Positions 25,220-33,048 of a DNA stretch of 64,000 bases are shown here, piece after piece. The stretch is from an uncultured Ruminococcus sp. GTDB taxonomy: Bacteria > Bacillota > Clostridia > Oscillospirales > Ruminococcaceae. The number at the start of each line of letters is the position of its first letter. Positions within the stretch are counted from its first letter, which is position 1. The notes under the pieces were generated by a model. That model saw nothing but the letters and a program-made list of their open reading frames with translations, did not search any database and had not been told where the DNA came from. The translations under genes and the position numbers were made by a program. Location: assembly GCA_910577575.1 (NCBI GenBank), contig CAJTOG010000002.1:62001-126000 (forward strand), written 5' to 3'.

Positions 25220-25489
25220 TCAGATATTGTGCATGGAGTTGAAAATATCCTCATGCATAGTATGAATTGAAAGTCCCAGCTTACTGCCAAGGTTTGTCAT
25301 ACCATCAACAAGCTCTGCAAAATCTCTGTTCATGTCTGTTATATCAACAAGCATAATCATAGCAAACATATCCTGTAAAACACTCTGTGTCACCTCAATG
25401 ATATTAACACTCATTTCTGCACATACTTCGCTTACTTTGTGAAGAATACCCACATTATCTTTGCCAATTACAGTTACAACAGCTCTCAT
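25220..25489 (-). CDS. ACT-domain protein (UPF0237)
   Basis: The 89-aa protein consists of one ACT domain: MRAVVTVIGKDNVGILHKVSEVCAEMSVNI fits the strand-helix-strand pattern and the GKDxxGI ligand loop of GcvR-like regulators. ACT domains bind amino acids and control partner enzymes. It immediately precedes the PFL-family gene, the conserved pairing in Firmicutes, so it probably regulates that protein. RBS GGAGG precedes the ATG. Confidence 0.9.
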   Translation of the reverse strand: MRAVVTVIGKDNVGILHKVSEVCAEMSVNIIEVTQSVLQDMFAMIMLVDITDMNRDFAELVDGMTNLGSKLGLSIHTMHEDIFNSMHNI

Positions 25490-25520
25490 AAAGCTACCTC
25501 CATTAAAAATATATATTCTA

Positions 25521-25549
25521 ATTATAACATATATTTACAGAAAAATAAA
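25521..25549 (-). promoter_or_regulatory. probable extended -10 promoter of the ACT-PFL-kinase operon
   Basis: In leftward reading TGT precedes TATAAT (25521-25526); the -35 17 bases upstream (TTTATT) is weak. It is 30 bases from the ACT start. Confidence 0.45.
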
Positions 25550-25598
25550 GACTTATTATTAATTTTATCTTTTAATCATATTTTTTTGCATGAAACTA

Positions 25599-25627
25599 TA
25601 GAAATATTATAAATTATGTGATATAAT
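25599..25627 (+). promoter_or_regulatory. probable extended -10 promoter of the PHP-phosphatase gene
   Basis: TGA then TATAAT (25622-25627), with a weak -35 TAGAAA at 17-bp spacing, about 37 bases before the start codon. Confidence 0.45.
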
Positions 25628-25664
25628 ATAATTCAGCAGCTTACAGAAAGGAATGATTTTTTTC

Positions 25665-26513
25665 ATGAAGCTTATTGACTGTCATACACATACTCAGTAT
25701 TCCATGGATTCAGAAGCCGACATCATTGATATGATTGAAAAAGCAAGGGAACTTAATCTCTCGGCATATGCAGTAACAGACCATTGTGAATGCAACTGCT
25801 GGTATCCTGAAAGTCATTATAGCAAGGAAGATATTGAAATCTCTGATTATTTCAATTATCAGAAAGATTTTGAAGCTTCCGTAAATGCTGTAACTGAACT
25901 CAAGGAAAAATATAAAAATTTAAATCTTATATGCGGTACAGAATTGGGACAGATACTTCTTGCACCTGAAATAGCCGAAAAAATAGTTTCAGACCCACGC
26001 CTCGACTTTGTTATAGCTTCAATTCATCAGATTAAATATGAAAAAGATTTTTATTATATAAACTATACAAATATGTCCTCAAAACAGATAAACGACTTGC
26101 TTGAAAGATACTTCAGGGAAATTTATCAGCTCTGCAAATGGGGAAAATTCGATGTTTTAGGTCATCTTACATACTGTCTCAGATATATGAAAATCAGAAA
26201 CGGAATCAATCCGAGTCTTAGCCGTTTTGATGAAATAATAGCAGAAAGTTTCCGAACTCTTGCACATAACGGAAAAGGAATTGAAATAAACACTTCAGGT
26301 ATAAGACAGAATTTCGGAACTTGTTTCCCGTCACTCAAATATATTAAACTCTTCCGAGATTTTGGCGGTGAAATTATTTCAGTCGGTTCGGACGCACATA
26401 AAACAAGTGATTTGGGTGCAAATATTTCCGATGGCATCGAACTTGCGAAAATGGCAGGATTTAAACAAATCTGTTTCTTTAAAAACCGAAAGCCCAATTT
26501 TATTGATATATAA
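25665..26513 (+). CDS. PHP-domain phosphatase, HisJ-like (histidinol-phosphatase family)
   Basis: The start is placed at ATG 25665 (MKLIDCHTHTQYS) because AAAGGA lies just upstream and the alternative ATG at 25653 overlaps it. The 282-aa PHP protein has metal ligands HTHTQYSMD at the N-terminus, the VTDHCE motif, Glu in ICGTELGQ, ASIHQ, DVLGHL and GSDAHK near the C-terminus. HisJ-type PHP enzymes remove phosphate from histidinol phosphate, but no other histidine genes are present here, so a different phosphoester substrate is possible. It is followed 22 bases later by an Lrp-type regulator. Confidence 0.82.
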   Translation: MKLIDCHTHTQYSMDSEADIIDMIEKARELNLSAYAVTDHCECNCWYPESHYSKEDIEISDYFNYQKDFEASVNAVTELKEKYKNLNLICGTELGQILLAPEIAEKIVSDPRLDFVIASIHQIKYEKDFYYINYTNMSSKQINDLLERYFREIYQLCKWGKFDVLGHLTYCLRYMKIRNGINPSLSRFDEIIAESFRTLAHNGKGIEINTSGIRQNFGTCFPSLKYIKLFRDFGGEIISVGSDAHKTSDLGANISDGIELAKMAGFKQICFFKNRKPNFIDI

Positions 26514-26535
26514 TTCAACGAAAGGATTTGATTAA

Positions 26536-27012
26536 ATGAAAAACGAAATCATAAGAATCTTACAGCAGAATGCCCGTATTTCAAACACAGCCATGGGTGA
26601 AATGCTTGGTATAACTTCCGAACAGGCAGCGGCGGAAATCCACAAACTTGAAGAAGAAGGAATTATCCGTGGCTATAGTGTTATTCTTGACGATGAAAAG
26701 TATGATAACTCAACAGTATATGCAACAATTGAACTGAAAGTTACTCCACAACGTGACTGCGGTTTCAATGATATTGCCAAAACTATCATGATGTATGATG
26801 AAGTTGAAAGCGTAAATCTTATGTCGGGAGCATATGATTTATCTGTTGAGGTAAAAGGCAGAAACCTTAAAGATGTTGCACTTTTCGTTTCTGAAAGACT
26901 TGCTACCATTGATGAAATTCTTTCTACTTCAACTCATTTTATTCTGAAAAAATATAAGGAAAAAGGTATCTTTATAGGAAATGAAGATACTGATGAAAGG
27001 GGGCTGGGTTGA
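26536..27012 (+). CDS. Lrp/AsnC-family transcriptional regulator
   Basis: The 158-aa protein has an N-terminal helix-turn-helix (about residues 1-50; ARISNTAMGEMLGITSEQAAAEIHKLEEEGIIRGYSV) and a C-terminal RAM/ACT-like ligand domain (MSGAYDLSVEVKGRNL). Lrp family members sense amino acids and control amino acid metabolism genes. The stop is directly adjacent to the GTG start of an aminotransferase, the common clostridial Lrp-aminotransferase pair, so regulator and enzyme are probably one operon and functionally linked. RBS AAAGGA precedes the ATG. Confidence 0.92.
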   Translation: MKNEIIRILQQNARISNTAMGEMLGITSEQAAAEIHKLEEEGIIRGYSVILDDEKYDNSTVYATIELKVTPQRDCGFNDIAKTIMMYDEVESVNLMSGAYDLSVEVKGRNLKDVALFVSERLATIDEILSTSTHFILKKYKEKGIFIGNEDTDERGLG

Positions 27013-28200
27013 GTGATAGATTATGATAAAGTTCTGTCAGATAAAATAAAAAATATCAAACCTTCGGGAATACGCAAATTTTTCGACATTGCTTCAACCA
27101 TGGAAGGTGTAATATCTCTCGGAGTAGGTGAGCCTGACTTTTCAACACCATGGGTGATAAGAAAAGCTGCTATTCAGGTTCTGGAGCGTAAACAGATAGT
27201 TTATGGTCCGAACATTGGTCTTGCACCCCTAAGAAAAACTATTTCAAAACATATCGAAAAAAAGCATAATGTATGTTATGATGCAGATACTGAAATGATT
27301 GTGACTGTCGGTGGTTCAGAAGCTATAGACCTTGCTGTCCGTGGACTAATTGACCCAGGTGATGAAGTGCTTGTGATTGAACCCTGTTTTGTATGCTATG
27401 CACCTCTTGTCGAACTTGCGGGAGGTATTGCTGTACCTGTTCCGACTAAAATTGAAAATAATTTCAAACTTACTGTTGACGATTTCAAGGACAAGATAAC
27501 AAAACGCACTAAGCTTATAATAATGCCATATCCTAACAATCCGACAGGTGCAATCATGACAAAAGAGGATTTAGAGCCTATTGCAGATTTTCTCAGAAAC
27601 ACTGATATAATGATTCTTTCTGATGAAATATACTCCGAGCTTACATATGGAAGAAAACATTTCTCAATAATTGAACTTGACGGAATGCGTGAACGTACTA
27701 TATACGTAAATGGATTTTCAAAAGCCTATGCAATGACGGGCTGGAGATTGGGTTATTGTGCAGCTCCTGCACCAATTATATCACAGATTTTCAAAATTCA
27801 TCAATATGGAATTATGTGCAGTCCGTATATAAGTCAAAATGCAGCTATTGAAGCTCTTGATTCCTGCGACAATGAAGTTCTTAAAATGGTTGATGAATAC
27901 AATATCCGCAGGCGTTATCTTGTAAATGAGTTTAACAGAATCGGACTGTCATGCTTTAATCCTGAAGGTGCTTTTTATGTATTTCCATGCATAAAAAGTA
28001 CTGGTCTTACAAGCGAGGAATTCTGTGAACGTCTGCTTTATGAAAAGAAGGTAGCGGTAGTTCCGGGAAGTGCATTCGGTGATTCCGGCGAGGGCTATAT
28101 ACGTATTTCTTATGCATACTCTCTTAAACATCTTATGGAAGCTATGAACCGTATTGAAGATTTTATAAAATGTCTGGAGAATCAAAAAAATGAAAGTTAA
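27013..28200 (+). CDS. class I/II PLP aminotransferase (aspartate/aromatic type)
   Basis: The 395-aa protein starts at GTG 27013, right after the Lrp stop (RBS AAAGGGGG). Fold-type I hallmarks are present: GVGEPDFSTP, VTVGGSEAIDLAVRG, MPYPNNPTGA (substrate-binding Asn), LSDEIYSELTYG (PLP-pyridine Asp and Tyr), the PLP Lys in VNGFSKAYAMTGWRLGY, and the C-terminal Arg in GYIRISYA. It transfers amino groups between amino acids and 2-oxo acids. The exact substrate is uncertain; relatives (PatA/AspC) use aspartate, aromatic residues or diaminopimelate precursors. It overlaps ispE by 11 bases. Confidence 0.92.
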   Translation: MIDYDKVLSDKIKNIKPSGIRKFFDIASTMEGVISLGVGEPDFSTPWVIRKAAIQVLERKQIVYGPNIGLAPLRKTISKHIEKKHNVCYDADTEMIVTVGGSEAIDLAVRGLIDPGDEVLVIEPCFVCYAPLVELAGGIAVPVPTKIENNFKLTVDDFKDKITKRTKLIIMPYPNNPTGAIMTKEDLEPIADFLRNTDIMILSDEIYSELTYGRKHFSIIELDGMRERTIYVNGFSKAYAMTGWRLGYCAAPAPIISQIFKIHQYGIMCSPYISQNAAIEALDSCDNEVLKMVDEYNIRRRYLVNEFNRIGLSCFNPEGAFYVFPCIKSTGLTSEEFCERLLYEKKVAVVPGSAFGDSGEGYIRISYAYSLKHLMEAMNRIEDFIKCLENQKNES

Positions 28201-29047
28201 AACTGCCGCTAAAATTAATCTTGCACTTGATGTTACAGGCAGACTTCCGAACGGCTATCATGAAATTGAGAGCGTATTCCAAACAGTCGGGCTTTATGAT
28301 GAAATTACTATTGAACTTACAGACAAAGATATTTCCGTAAGCTGTGAAGTGCCTGAAAAATTTGCATCTTCTGACCCTATACCGTGTGATGAAAAAAATA
28401 TCGCATATAAAGCAGCAAAAAAATTTATTGATGAAAATAATATTGAAACAGGCTGTAGAATCCATATAAAAAAAGGAATACCCTCACAGGCGGGAATGGG
28501 CGGAGGAAGTACAGATGCGGCAGCTGTTCTTTTCTGTCTGAATAAATTGACCGGCAAAAGCTTTTCTGCTCCTGAAAAATTAGGTGCTGACGTTCCGTTT
28601 TTCCTGACTGGCGGAACAGCTTATGTTACCGGAATAGGAGAAAAAATCACCCCCATTGCAGATTACTCCGGAAAAATACTTGTCATTGCAAAAGGTATAA
28701 AAGGAGTTTCAACCGCTGAAGCCTACAGTAAAATTGATTCACTTGAAAATCCTGTTTCTGTCCATGTAAAAAAATTAATCAGTGCAATACAGAACAGTGA
28801 AAACATAGCCTCATATATAGGAAATATTTTTGAATCAGCAGTAAAACTTGATGAAGTTGACGATATAAAATCAAAAATGCTTATGTCAGATGCTGAAACT
28901 GCCTGCATGACCGGAAGCGGTTCTGCTGTTTTCGGAATTTTCGGTGATATGAAGTCTGCTGAAAAATGTCACTGCCTACTTATTAAAACCGGTTATTTTT
29001 CAGAAATATGTGAAACCGTTTCAAAGTCATTCATAATACTTGAATAA
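28190..29047 (+). CDS. ispE: 4-diphosphocytidyl-2-C-methyl-D-erythritol kinase
   Basis: The 285-aa GHMP kinase phosphorylates CDP-methylerythritol in the MEP route to isoprenoids. Motifs: AAKINLALDVTGRLPNGYHEIESVF at the N-terminus, the ATP-binding IPSQAGMGGGSTDAAA (about residues 97-112), LGADVPFFLTGGTA and the C-terminal MTGSGSAVFGIF. The segment between the glycine-rich loop and LGADVPF is about eight residues shorter than in most relatives, a minor in-frame difference. The ATG at 28190 lies inside the preceding aminotransferase gene, so translation is coupled. Confidence 0.94.
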   Translation: MKVKTAAKINLALDVTGRLPNGYHEIESVFQTVGLYDEITIELTDKDISVSCEVPEKFASSDPIPCDEKNIAYKAAKKFIDENNIETGCRIHIKKGIPSQAGMGGGSTDAAAVLFCLNKLTGKSFSAPEKLGADVPFFLTGGTAYVTGIGEKITPIADYSGKILVIAKGIKGVSTAEAYSKIDSLENPVSVHVKKLISAIQNSENIASYIGNIFESAVKLDEVDDIKSKMLMSDAETACMTGSGSAVFGIFGDMKSAEKCHCLLIKTGYFSEICETVSKSFIILE

Positions 29048-29054
29048 ATAAAAA

Positions 29055-29079
29055 AGCTTCAGCTAAACTGTCTGAAGCT
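29055..29079. terminator. hairpin terminator between ispE and the SGNH gene
   Basis: The stem AGCTTCAG/CTGAAGCT has a nine-base loop. The T tract is best in leftward reading (six T), so it primarily ends the MBOAT-SGNH transcript and may also slow transcription from ispE. Confidence 0.75.
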
Positions 29080-29088
29080 TCTGTTATT

Positions 29089-29922
29089 TTATTCAGCCTG
29101 TACATCCGTATTGTCCTGAACAACAGTTTTAGTGCAGAGCCATTCACACCATTTAGTGTAGTACATGGCAAGAGGATGTATACCGTCCGATGTATATGAT
29201 TCATTGAAACAACCATATTCATCATCATAAAGTTCATTTATGTCAATATAGAAAATACGTTTATTGTCAGCAAGAGATGCAATCATACCATTGAGGTAAT
29301 TTATACCTTCATTGTTTATAACATTCGTTTCGGCTGATTCAGAAACATGAAGATTACCCTGTACATAAATCAATGCATTTGGCTGATGTACCTTTACCTT
29401 TTCAACAACCGCTCTGTATGATGTAAGAGTATATTCAAAATCATTGCCAACTTCATTTATACCAAGCATGATATAAACCTTGCCATATTGTTTTGCATCG
29501 ATAGCCTGATCAAAAGTCATGCCATTAATCACTTCATCGTTAATTTTTTCACTTGAAAGACCTACGGAACAGAAATAATCCGACTTATTCATCATACCGT
29601 ATTCCTGAATTCCGACCGTTCTGGAATCGCCTATAAACAATGCATCATCAAAATAGGATATGTCTCCTTGTTGAAATAATACATCCTGTTTCACTGATGA
29701 ATTATCTGTCGAAGGCTGTGAAGTCTCCGGAGAAATATTATCAGCAGGTTGACTTTCACTGCCCGAATTTTCATCCTGTGTATTTAAAACAGGCGCTGAA
29801 ACATTAACATCTTTCTTTGATTCACTGCTTGTTTTCCATATCCTGTGGACAATAAACGGCGAAGCAATAAAACAGGTTGCCATAAGTAAAACAGTGTAGG
29901 CAGATTTTTTCAATTTTTTCAT
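29089..29922 (-). CDS. SGNH-hydrolase-like membrane-anchored protein, predicted O-acyltransferase partner
   Basis: The 277-aa protein has an N-terminal membrane anchor (about residues 8-26) and a Ser/Asp-rich linker, then an SGNH/GDSL-like extracellular domain. The catalytic blocks are readable: FIGDSRTVG (Ser), MLGINEVG (Gly/Asn) and SDGIHPLAMYY (Asp/His). It follows the MBOAT gene by 56 bases in the same operon. In AlgI/AlgJ- and PatA/PatB-type systems an MBOAT protein brings acyl groups across the membrane and an SGNH protein places them on a polysaccharide or peptidoglycan outside. The acceptor glycan here is unknown. Confidence 0.82.
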   Translation of the reverse strand: MKKLKKSAYTVLLMATCFIASPFIVHRIWKTSSESKKDVNVSAPVLNTQDENSGSESQPADNISPETSQPSTDNSSVKQDVLFQQGDISYFDDALFIGDSRTVGIQEYGMMNKSDYFCSVGLSSEKINDEVINGMTFDQAIDAKQYGKVYIMLGINEVGNDFEYTLTSYRAVVEKVKVHQPNALIYVQGNLHVSESAETNVINNEGINYLNGMIASLADNKRIFYIDINELYDDEYGCFNESYTSDGIHPLAMYYTKWCEWLCTKTVVQDNTDVQAE

Positions 29923-29978
29923 AATTAATTTGTCTCCTTTAATTATTTATTTTTTCTTTTTATTTTACACACAAAAAA

Positions 29979-31373
29979 TTAGAACCTGAAATACAGGAAG
30001 GGGTCATCCATGCCTTGATACATACAGTAAACTGAAAACCAGAATACTGCAAGCAATATAATAATGCACAGAAATGAGTCTTTTATCTTTTTATATATAA
30101 ACTCAGGAAGTTTTGTGGAGAATAAAATTCCGGCAATAAAATATTTCCCGTAAATTCCCCAATATTTTATATAGTCTTTTTCAAAAACAACACCGTTTTC
30201 AGAACTTATATTTATAAGCCGTTTAAAATATTCTCCAAGTTGACTGAAATCAGTTATCGCAAAAAGCAGCCATGTAAGAGGTATCAGAAGTATCATATAA
30301 ATATGACCAGCAAATCTGTATTTCTCCATGAATTTTTTAACCCCGGCGAATTTCTCAAGCATTAGTATTGCAAACAAAACAAGTCCCCAGATTATAAAAT
30401 TCCAGCTTGCACCATGCCAAAGTCCTGTGAAAGCCCATACTATAAATGAATTCCTTACAGTCTTCATAATTGTTGTTCTGCTTCCGCCAAGCGGGAAATA
30501 AATATAATCCTTAAACCATTGACCTAAAGTCATATGCCAGCGTCTCCAGAATTCAGTCATACTCACTGAAGTATATGGATGGTCAAAATTTTTAGGGAGC
30601 TGAAAACCTAAAATTTCACCAAGTCCGATTGCCATGAGTGAATATCCCCAGAAATCGAAATAAATCTGAAAAGAATATGCAATAATTCCGAGCCATGCAA
30701 GCGGAGTTGATATGCTCTCATAACCAATCATGGAAATATCTCCCCATAATCCGCCAATCTGGTTTGCAAGAATCACCTTTAATCCAAGACCTATGGTAAA
30801 TATTTTTAAACCGTTTTCAACTTTTTCTATGGTATGGGTACGACTCTGAATCTGTTCCGCAACTGTTGAATATGTAACAATAGGTCCTGCAATAAGCTGC
30901 GGAAACATACTTATGTACGCACCATAATTTATCAGGCTTTTTTCCGCATCTGCCTTTTTATTATAAACATCAAGTATATATGATACATTCTGAAAAGTGT
31001 AAAAACTTATTCCTATAGGAAGAATTATATTCTTTAACGGAAGATTTGCATTAAAGATATTATTTATATTTTCAAATGCAAATCCTGTATATTTGAAAAA
31101 AATAAGCCACCAGAAATTGAATGCTACACCTATAATCATCCATATTTTACTGGCTCTTCTGAATGCCATTATAAATTCCCCTATAATGAAGTTGAAAATT
31201 ATAGTCAGAAGAAACAGTATTATATATATAGGCTGTTTAAGTACTCCCATACTATAAAAGAAAATACTGCCCAAAAATACAACTGCATTCTTATATTTTA
31301 CAGGAACAAGCCCATAACATAACAAAAATACAGGAAGGAATAAAAAAATAAACTCCAGACTGCTGAAAACCAT
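29979..31373 (-). CDS. MBOAT-family membrane O-acyltransferase (AlgI/DltB-like)
   Basis: The 464-aa protein has roughly ten membrane segments and the MBOAT signature regions: MFPQLIAGPIV, YFDFWGYSLMAIGLGEILGF, TEFWRRWHMTLGQWFKDYIYFPLGGS and the catalytic His in WAFTGLWHGASWNF (about residue 320). These proteins move acyl groups from a cytosolic donor to an extracellular acceptor. Being paired with an SGNH protein and without dlt genes, it most likely O-acetylates an exopolysaccharide or cell wall glycan, not teichoic acid D-alanylation. A consensus promoter and an operator-like repeat region lie upstream, with a leader of roughly 85 nt. RBS AAAGGGTG precedes the ATG. Confidence 0.9.
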   Translation of the reverse strand: MVFSSLEFIFLFLPVFLLCYGLVPVKYKNAVVFLGSIFFYSMGVLKQPIYIILFLLTIIFNFIIGEFIMAFRRASKIWMIIGVAFNFWWLIFFKYTGFAFENINNIFNANLPLKNIILPIGISFYTFQNVSYILDVYNKKADAEKSLINYGAYISMFPQLIAGPIVTYSTVAEQIQSRTHTIEKVENGLKIFTIGLGLKVILANQIGGLWGDISMIGYESISTPLAWLGIIAYSFQIYFDFWGYSLMAIGLGEILGFQLPKNFDHPYTSVSMTEFWRRWHMTLGQWFKDYIYFPLGGSRTTIMKTVRNSFIVWAFTGLWHGASWNFIIWGLVLFAILMLEKFAGVKKFMEKYRFAGHIYMILLIPLTWLLFAITDFSQLGEYFKRLINISSENGVVFEKDYIKYWGIYGKYFIAGILFSTKLPEFIYKKIKDSFLCIIILLAVFWFSVYCMYQGMDDPFLYFRF

Positions 31374-31465
31374 ATCATCACCCTTTAATTAAATCTTTTG
31401 TCCGCTTATCTTTTTCTATGCGGAATATCTACACATAAATAACAACAAATACAGTTATATATATT

Positions 31466-31494
31466 ATTTTACACACAATTATTACAAATTTCAA
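31466..31494 (-). promoter_or_regulatory. sigma-A promoter of the MBOAT-SGNH operon
   Basis: On the leftward strand TTGAAA (31489-31494) and TAAAAT (31466-31471) with 17-bp spacing. One arm of the 10-bp inverted repeat overlaps the -35. Confidence 0.7.
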
Positions 31495-31635
31495 GTACTT
31501 TCATTTTTTGTAACAATTTGTAATATTTTATATGTTGACAAAAAAATCCTTACCAACATTTATGCTGTATTTAATTAAATATTTGTAAAAACATCTGTTA
31601 ATTTTCACCAAATTTCCAGTATTGGTATTTACAAA
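31481..31635. repeat. five TTTGTAA-type motifs including a 10-bp inverted repeat
   Basis: TTTGTAA occurs on the + strand at 31507, 31517 and 31582, and its complement TTACAAA at 31482 and 31629. Within this, ATTACAAATT (31481-31490) and AATTTGTAAT (31515-31524) form a perfect 10-bp inverted repeat with a 24-base spacer. TTGTAACAA (31508-31516) is itself palindromic. The cluster upstream of and over a promoter suggests binding sites for a dimeric regulator. Confidence 0.55.
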
Positions 31636-31722
31636 CAAATTATATTATAATATAATTATCATGTATAATTTAAATATTTATCAGATTATATAATTAAACT
31701 TTTTAAATATAATGTTTTTCTA

Positions 31723-31751
31723 TGGTAATTTTTTTATAATTGTGTTATAAT
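31723..31751 (+). promoter_or_regulatory. possible extended -10 promoter of the M16-lgt-folD operon
   Basis: TGT then TATAAT (31746-31751), with no good -35 at the expected position (TGGTAA), 32 bases before the start codon. Confidence 0.4.
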
Positions 31752-31782
31752 ATATTATAAAAAAACAGGAGTGCTTAAAAAA

Positions 31783-33048
31783 ATGAATTATAAAAGAGAA
31801 TCTATCGGAGACAATATAGGATTTTCTACAATCACTGATGAAAAATTCAATACCTGCTCACTTTATATAAGATTTATAACTGAGCTTGATTCTGAAACCG
31901 CTGCGGAAAATGCCATAGCAGTCGGAATGCTGTCAATATCCAACAGCACATTGAAAACCATGGCTGAAATGAATAATGAACTTTCAAATCTTTATGGTGC
32001 AAATCTTGGTACATTTGCAGGCAAAAAAGGCGATTTTCAGATTCTTGGTCTTTCGGCTTCATGGATTTGTAGTAAATTTGCACTTGAAAATGAAGATACA
32101 GACCAGAAAATGCTTGAAATCATTCATGACTGCATTTTCAGTCCGAACGCTGAAAACGGCAGATTTGACGATGCTTCATTTAAAATAGTCAGAAATAATA
32201 TTCTTGATAATATAGAAAGTGAAATAAATGACAAACGCAGCTATGCACTTATTCAGGCACAGAAACTTGCGTTTAAAGACGAACCTGCTGAAAATCGTCC
32301 GTCAGGCACAAGAGAAAAAGCAGAAGCTGTAACACCCGAATCAGCATTTAAAGCATATGAAAATTTCCTTAGAACTGCACAAATTGAAATTTTTTATATC
32401 TCACCTTATGAAAACAAAGCTGTTCCGGAAATGTTCAAAAGAAGTTTTTCTGAAATCAACAGACAAACAGACAAACATCATATATGTCGTATAAGTCCGG
32501 TTAAAATAACTCCTGAAACTTTTACTGAAGAACTTGATGTCAAGCAGTGCAAAGTTGTTCTTAATTTCAAAAGCGACTACAATGACATTCATGCTTTAAG
32601 ACTTTTCAGTATAATTTTCGGGGAAACTCCGTTTTCAAAATTATTTATAAATATTCGTGAAAAACTCAGTCTCTGTTATTATTGCTCCTGTCAGTTTGAT
32701 GAAATCAAAAACTTACTTGTTGTTGACTGCGGAGTTGAAAAAAACAATATAGAAAAAGCAGTCAATGAAATATTCTACCAGCTTGAGGAAATCAAAAATG
32801 GCAAAATATCAGATGAGGAAATCAAAAATGCCCTGCTTGCTCTTGACAATTCATACACTGCCGTGGGCGATACACCGTCATCTTACTATTCATGGTATTT
32901 CAATATGTTCTGTATCCACCAGATGATGACTCCCGAAGAACGCTTTGAAAAATTCTGTGCTGTCACAAAAGAACAACTGATGCAGGCTGCCGCTTCCCTG
33001 AAACTCGACAGCAGATATTATATGCTGAATAAGGAGAATATGGAATGA
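31783..33048 (+). CDS. M16 peptidase homologue, catalytically inactive half (YmfF-like)
   Basis: The start is ATG 31783 (MNYKRESIGDN), nine bases after AGGAGTG; an in-frame GTG at 31771 lies within that RBS. The 421-aa protein has the M16 two-domain fold but no HxxEH zinc motif, so it is not a protease by itself. It overlaps the next gene, which does keep the motif; M16 enzymes often work as such heterodimers (as in mitochondrial processing peptidase). In B. subtilis the YmfF/YmfH pair has been tied to modification of elongation factor P. Whether that function applies here is inference. Confidence 0.85.
   Translation: MNYKRESIGDNIGFSTITDEKFNTCSLYIRFITELDSETAAENAIAVGMLSISNSTLKTMAEMNNELSNLYGANLGTFAGKKGDFQILGLSASWICSKFALENEDTDQKMLEIIHDCIFSPNAENGRFDDASFKIVRNNILDNIESEINDKRSYALIQAQKLAFKDEPAENRPSGTREKAEAVTPESAFKAYENFLRTAQIEIFYISPYENKAVPEMFKRSFSEINRQTDKHHICRISPVKITPETFTEELDVKQCKVVLNFKSDYNDIHALRLFSIIFGETPFSKLFINIREKLSLCYYCSCQFDEIKNLLVVDCGVEKNNIEKAVNEIFYQLEEIKNGKISDEEIKNALLALDNSYTAVGDTPSSYYSWYFNMFCIHQMMTPEERFEKFCAVTKEQLMQAAASLKLDSRYYMLNKENME

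Larger units (their letters stand above)
31374..31782. other. 409-bp gene-free divergent regulatory region
   Basis: This very AT-rich interval separates the MBOAT operon from the M16-lgt-folD operon. It holds the MBOAT promoter, five TTTGTAA/TTACAAA motifs, a 10-bp inverted repeat and a probable promoter for the rightward operon near 31746. No ORF with an RBS was found on either strand. Confidence 0.6.
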
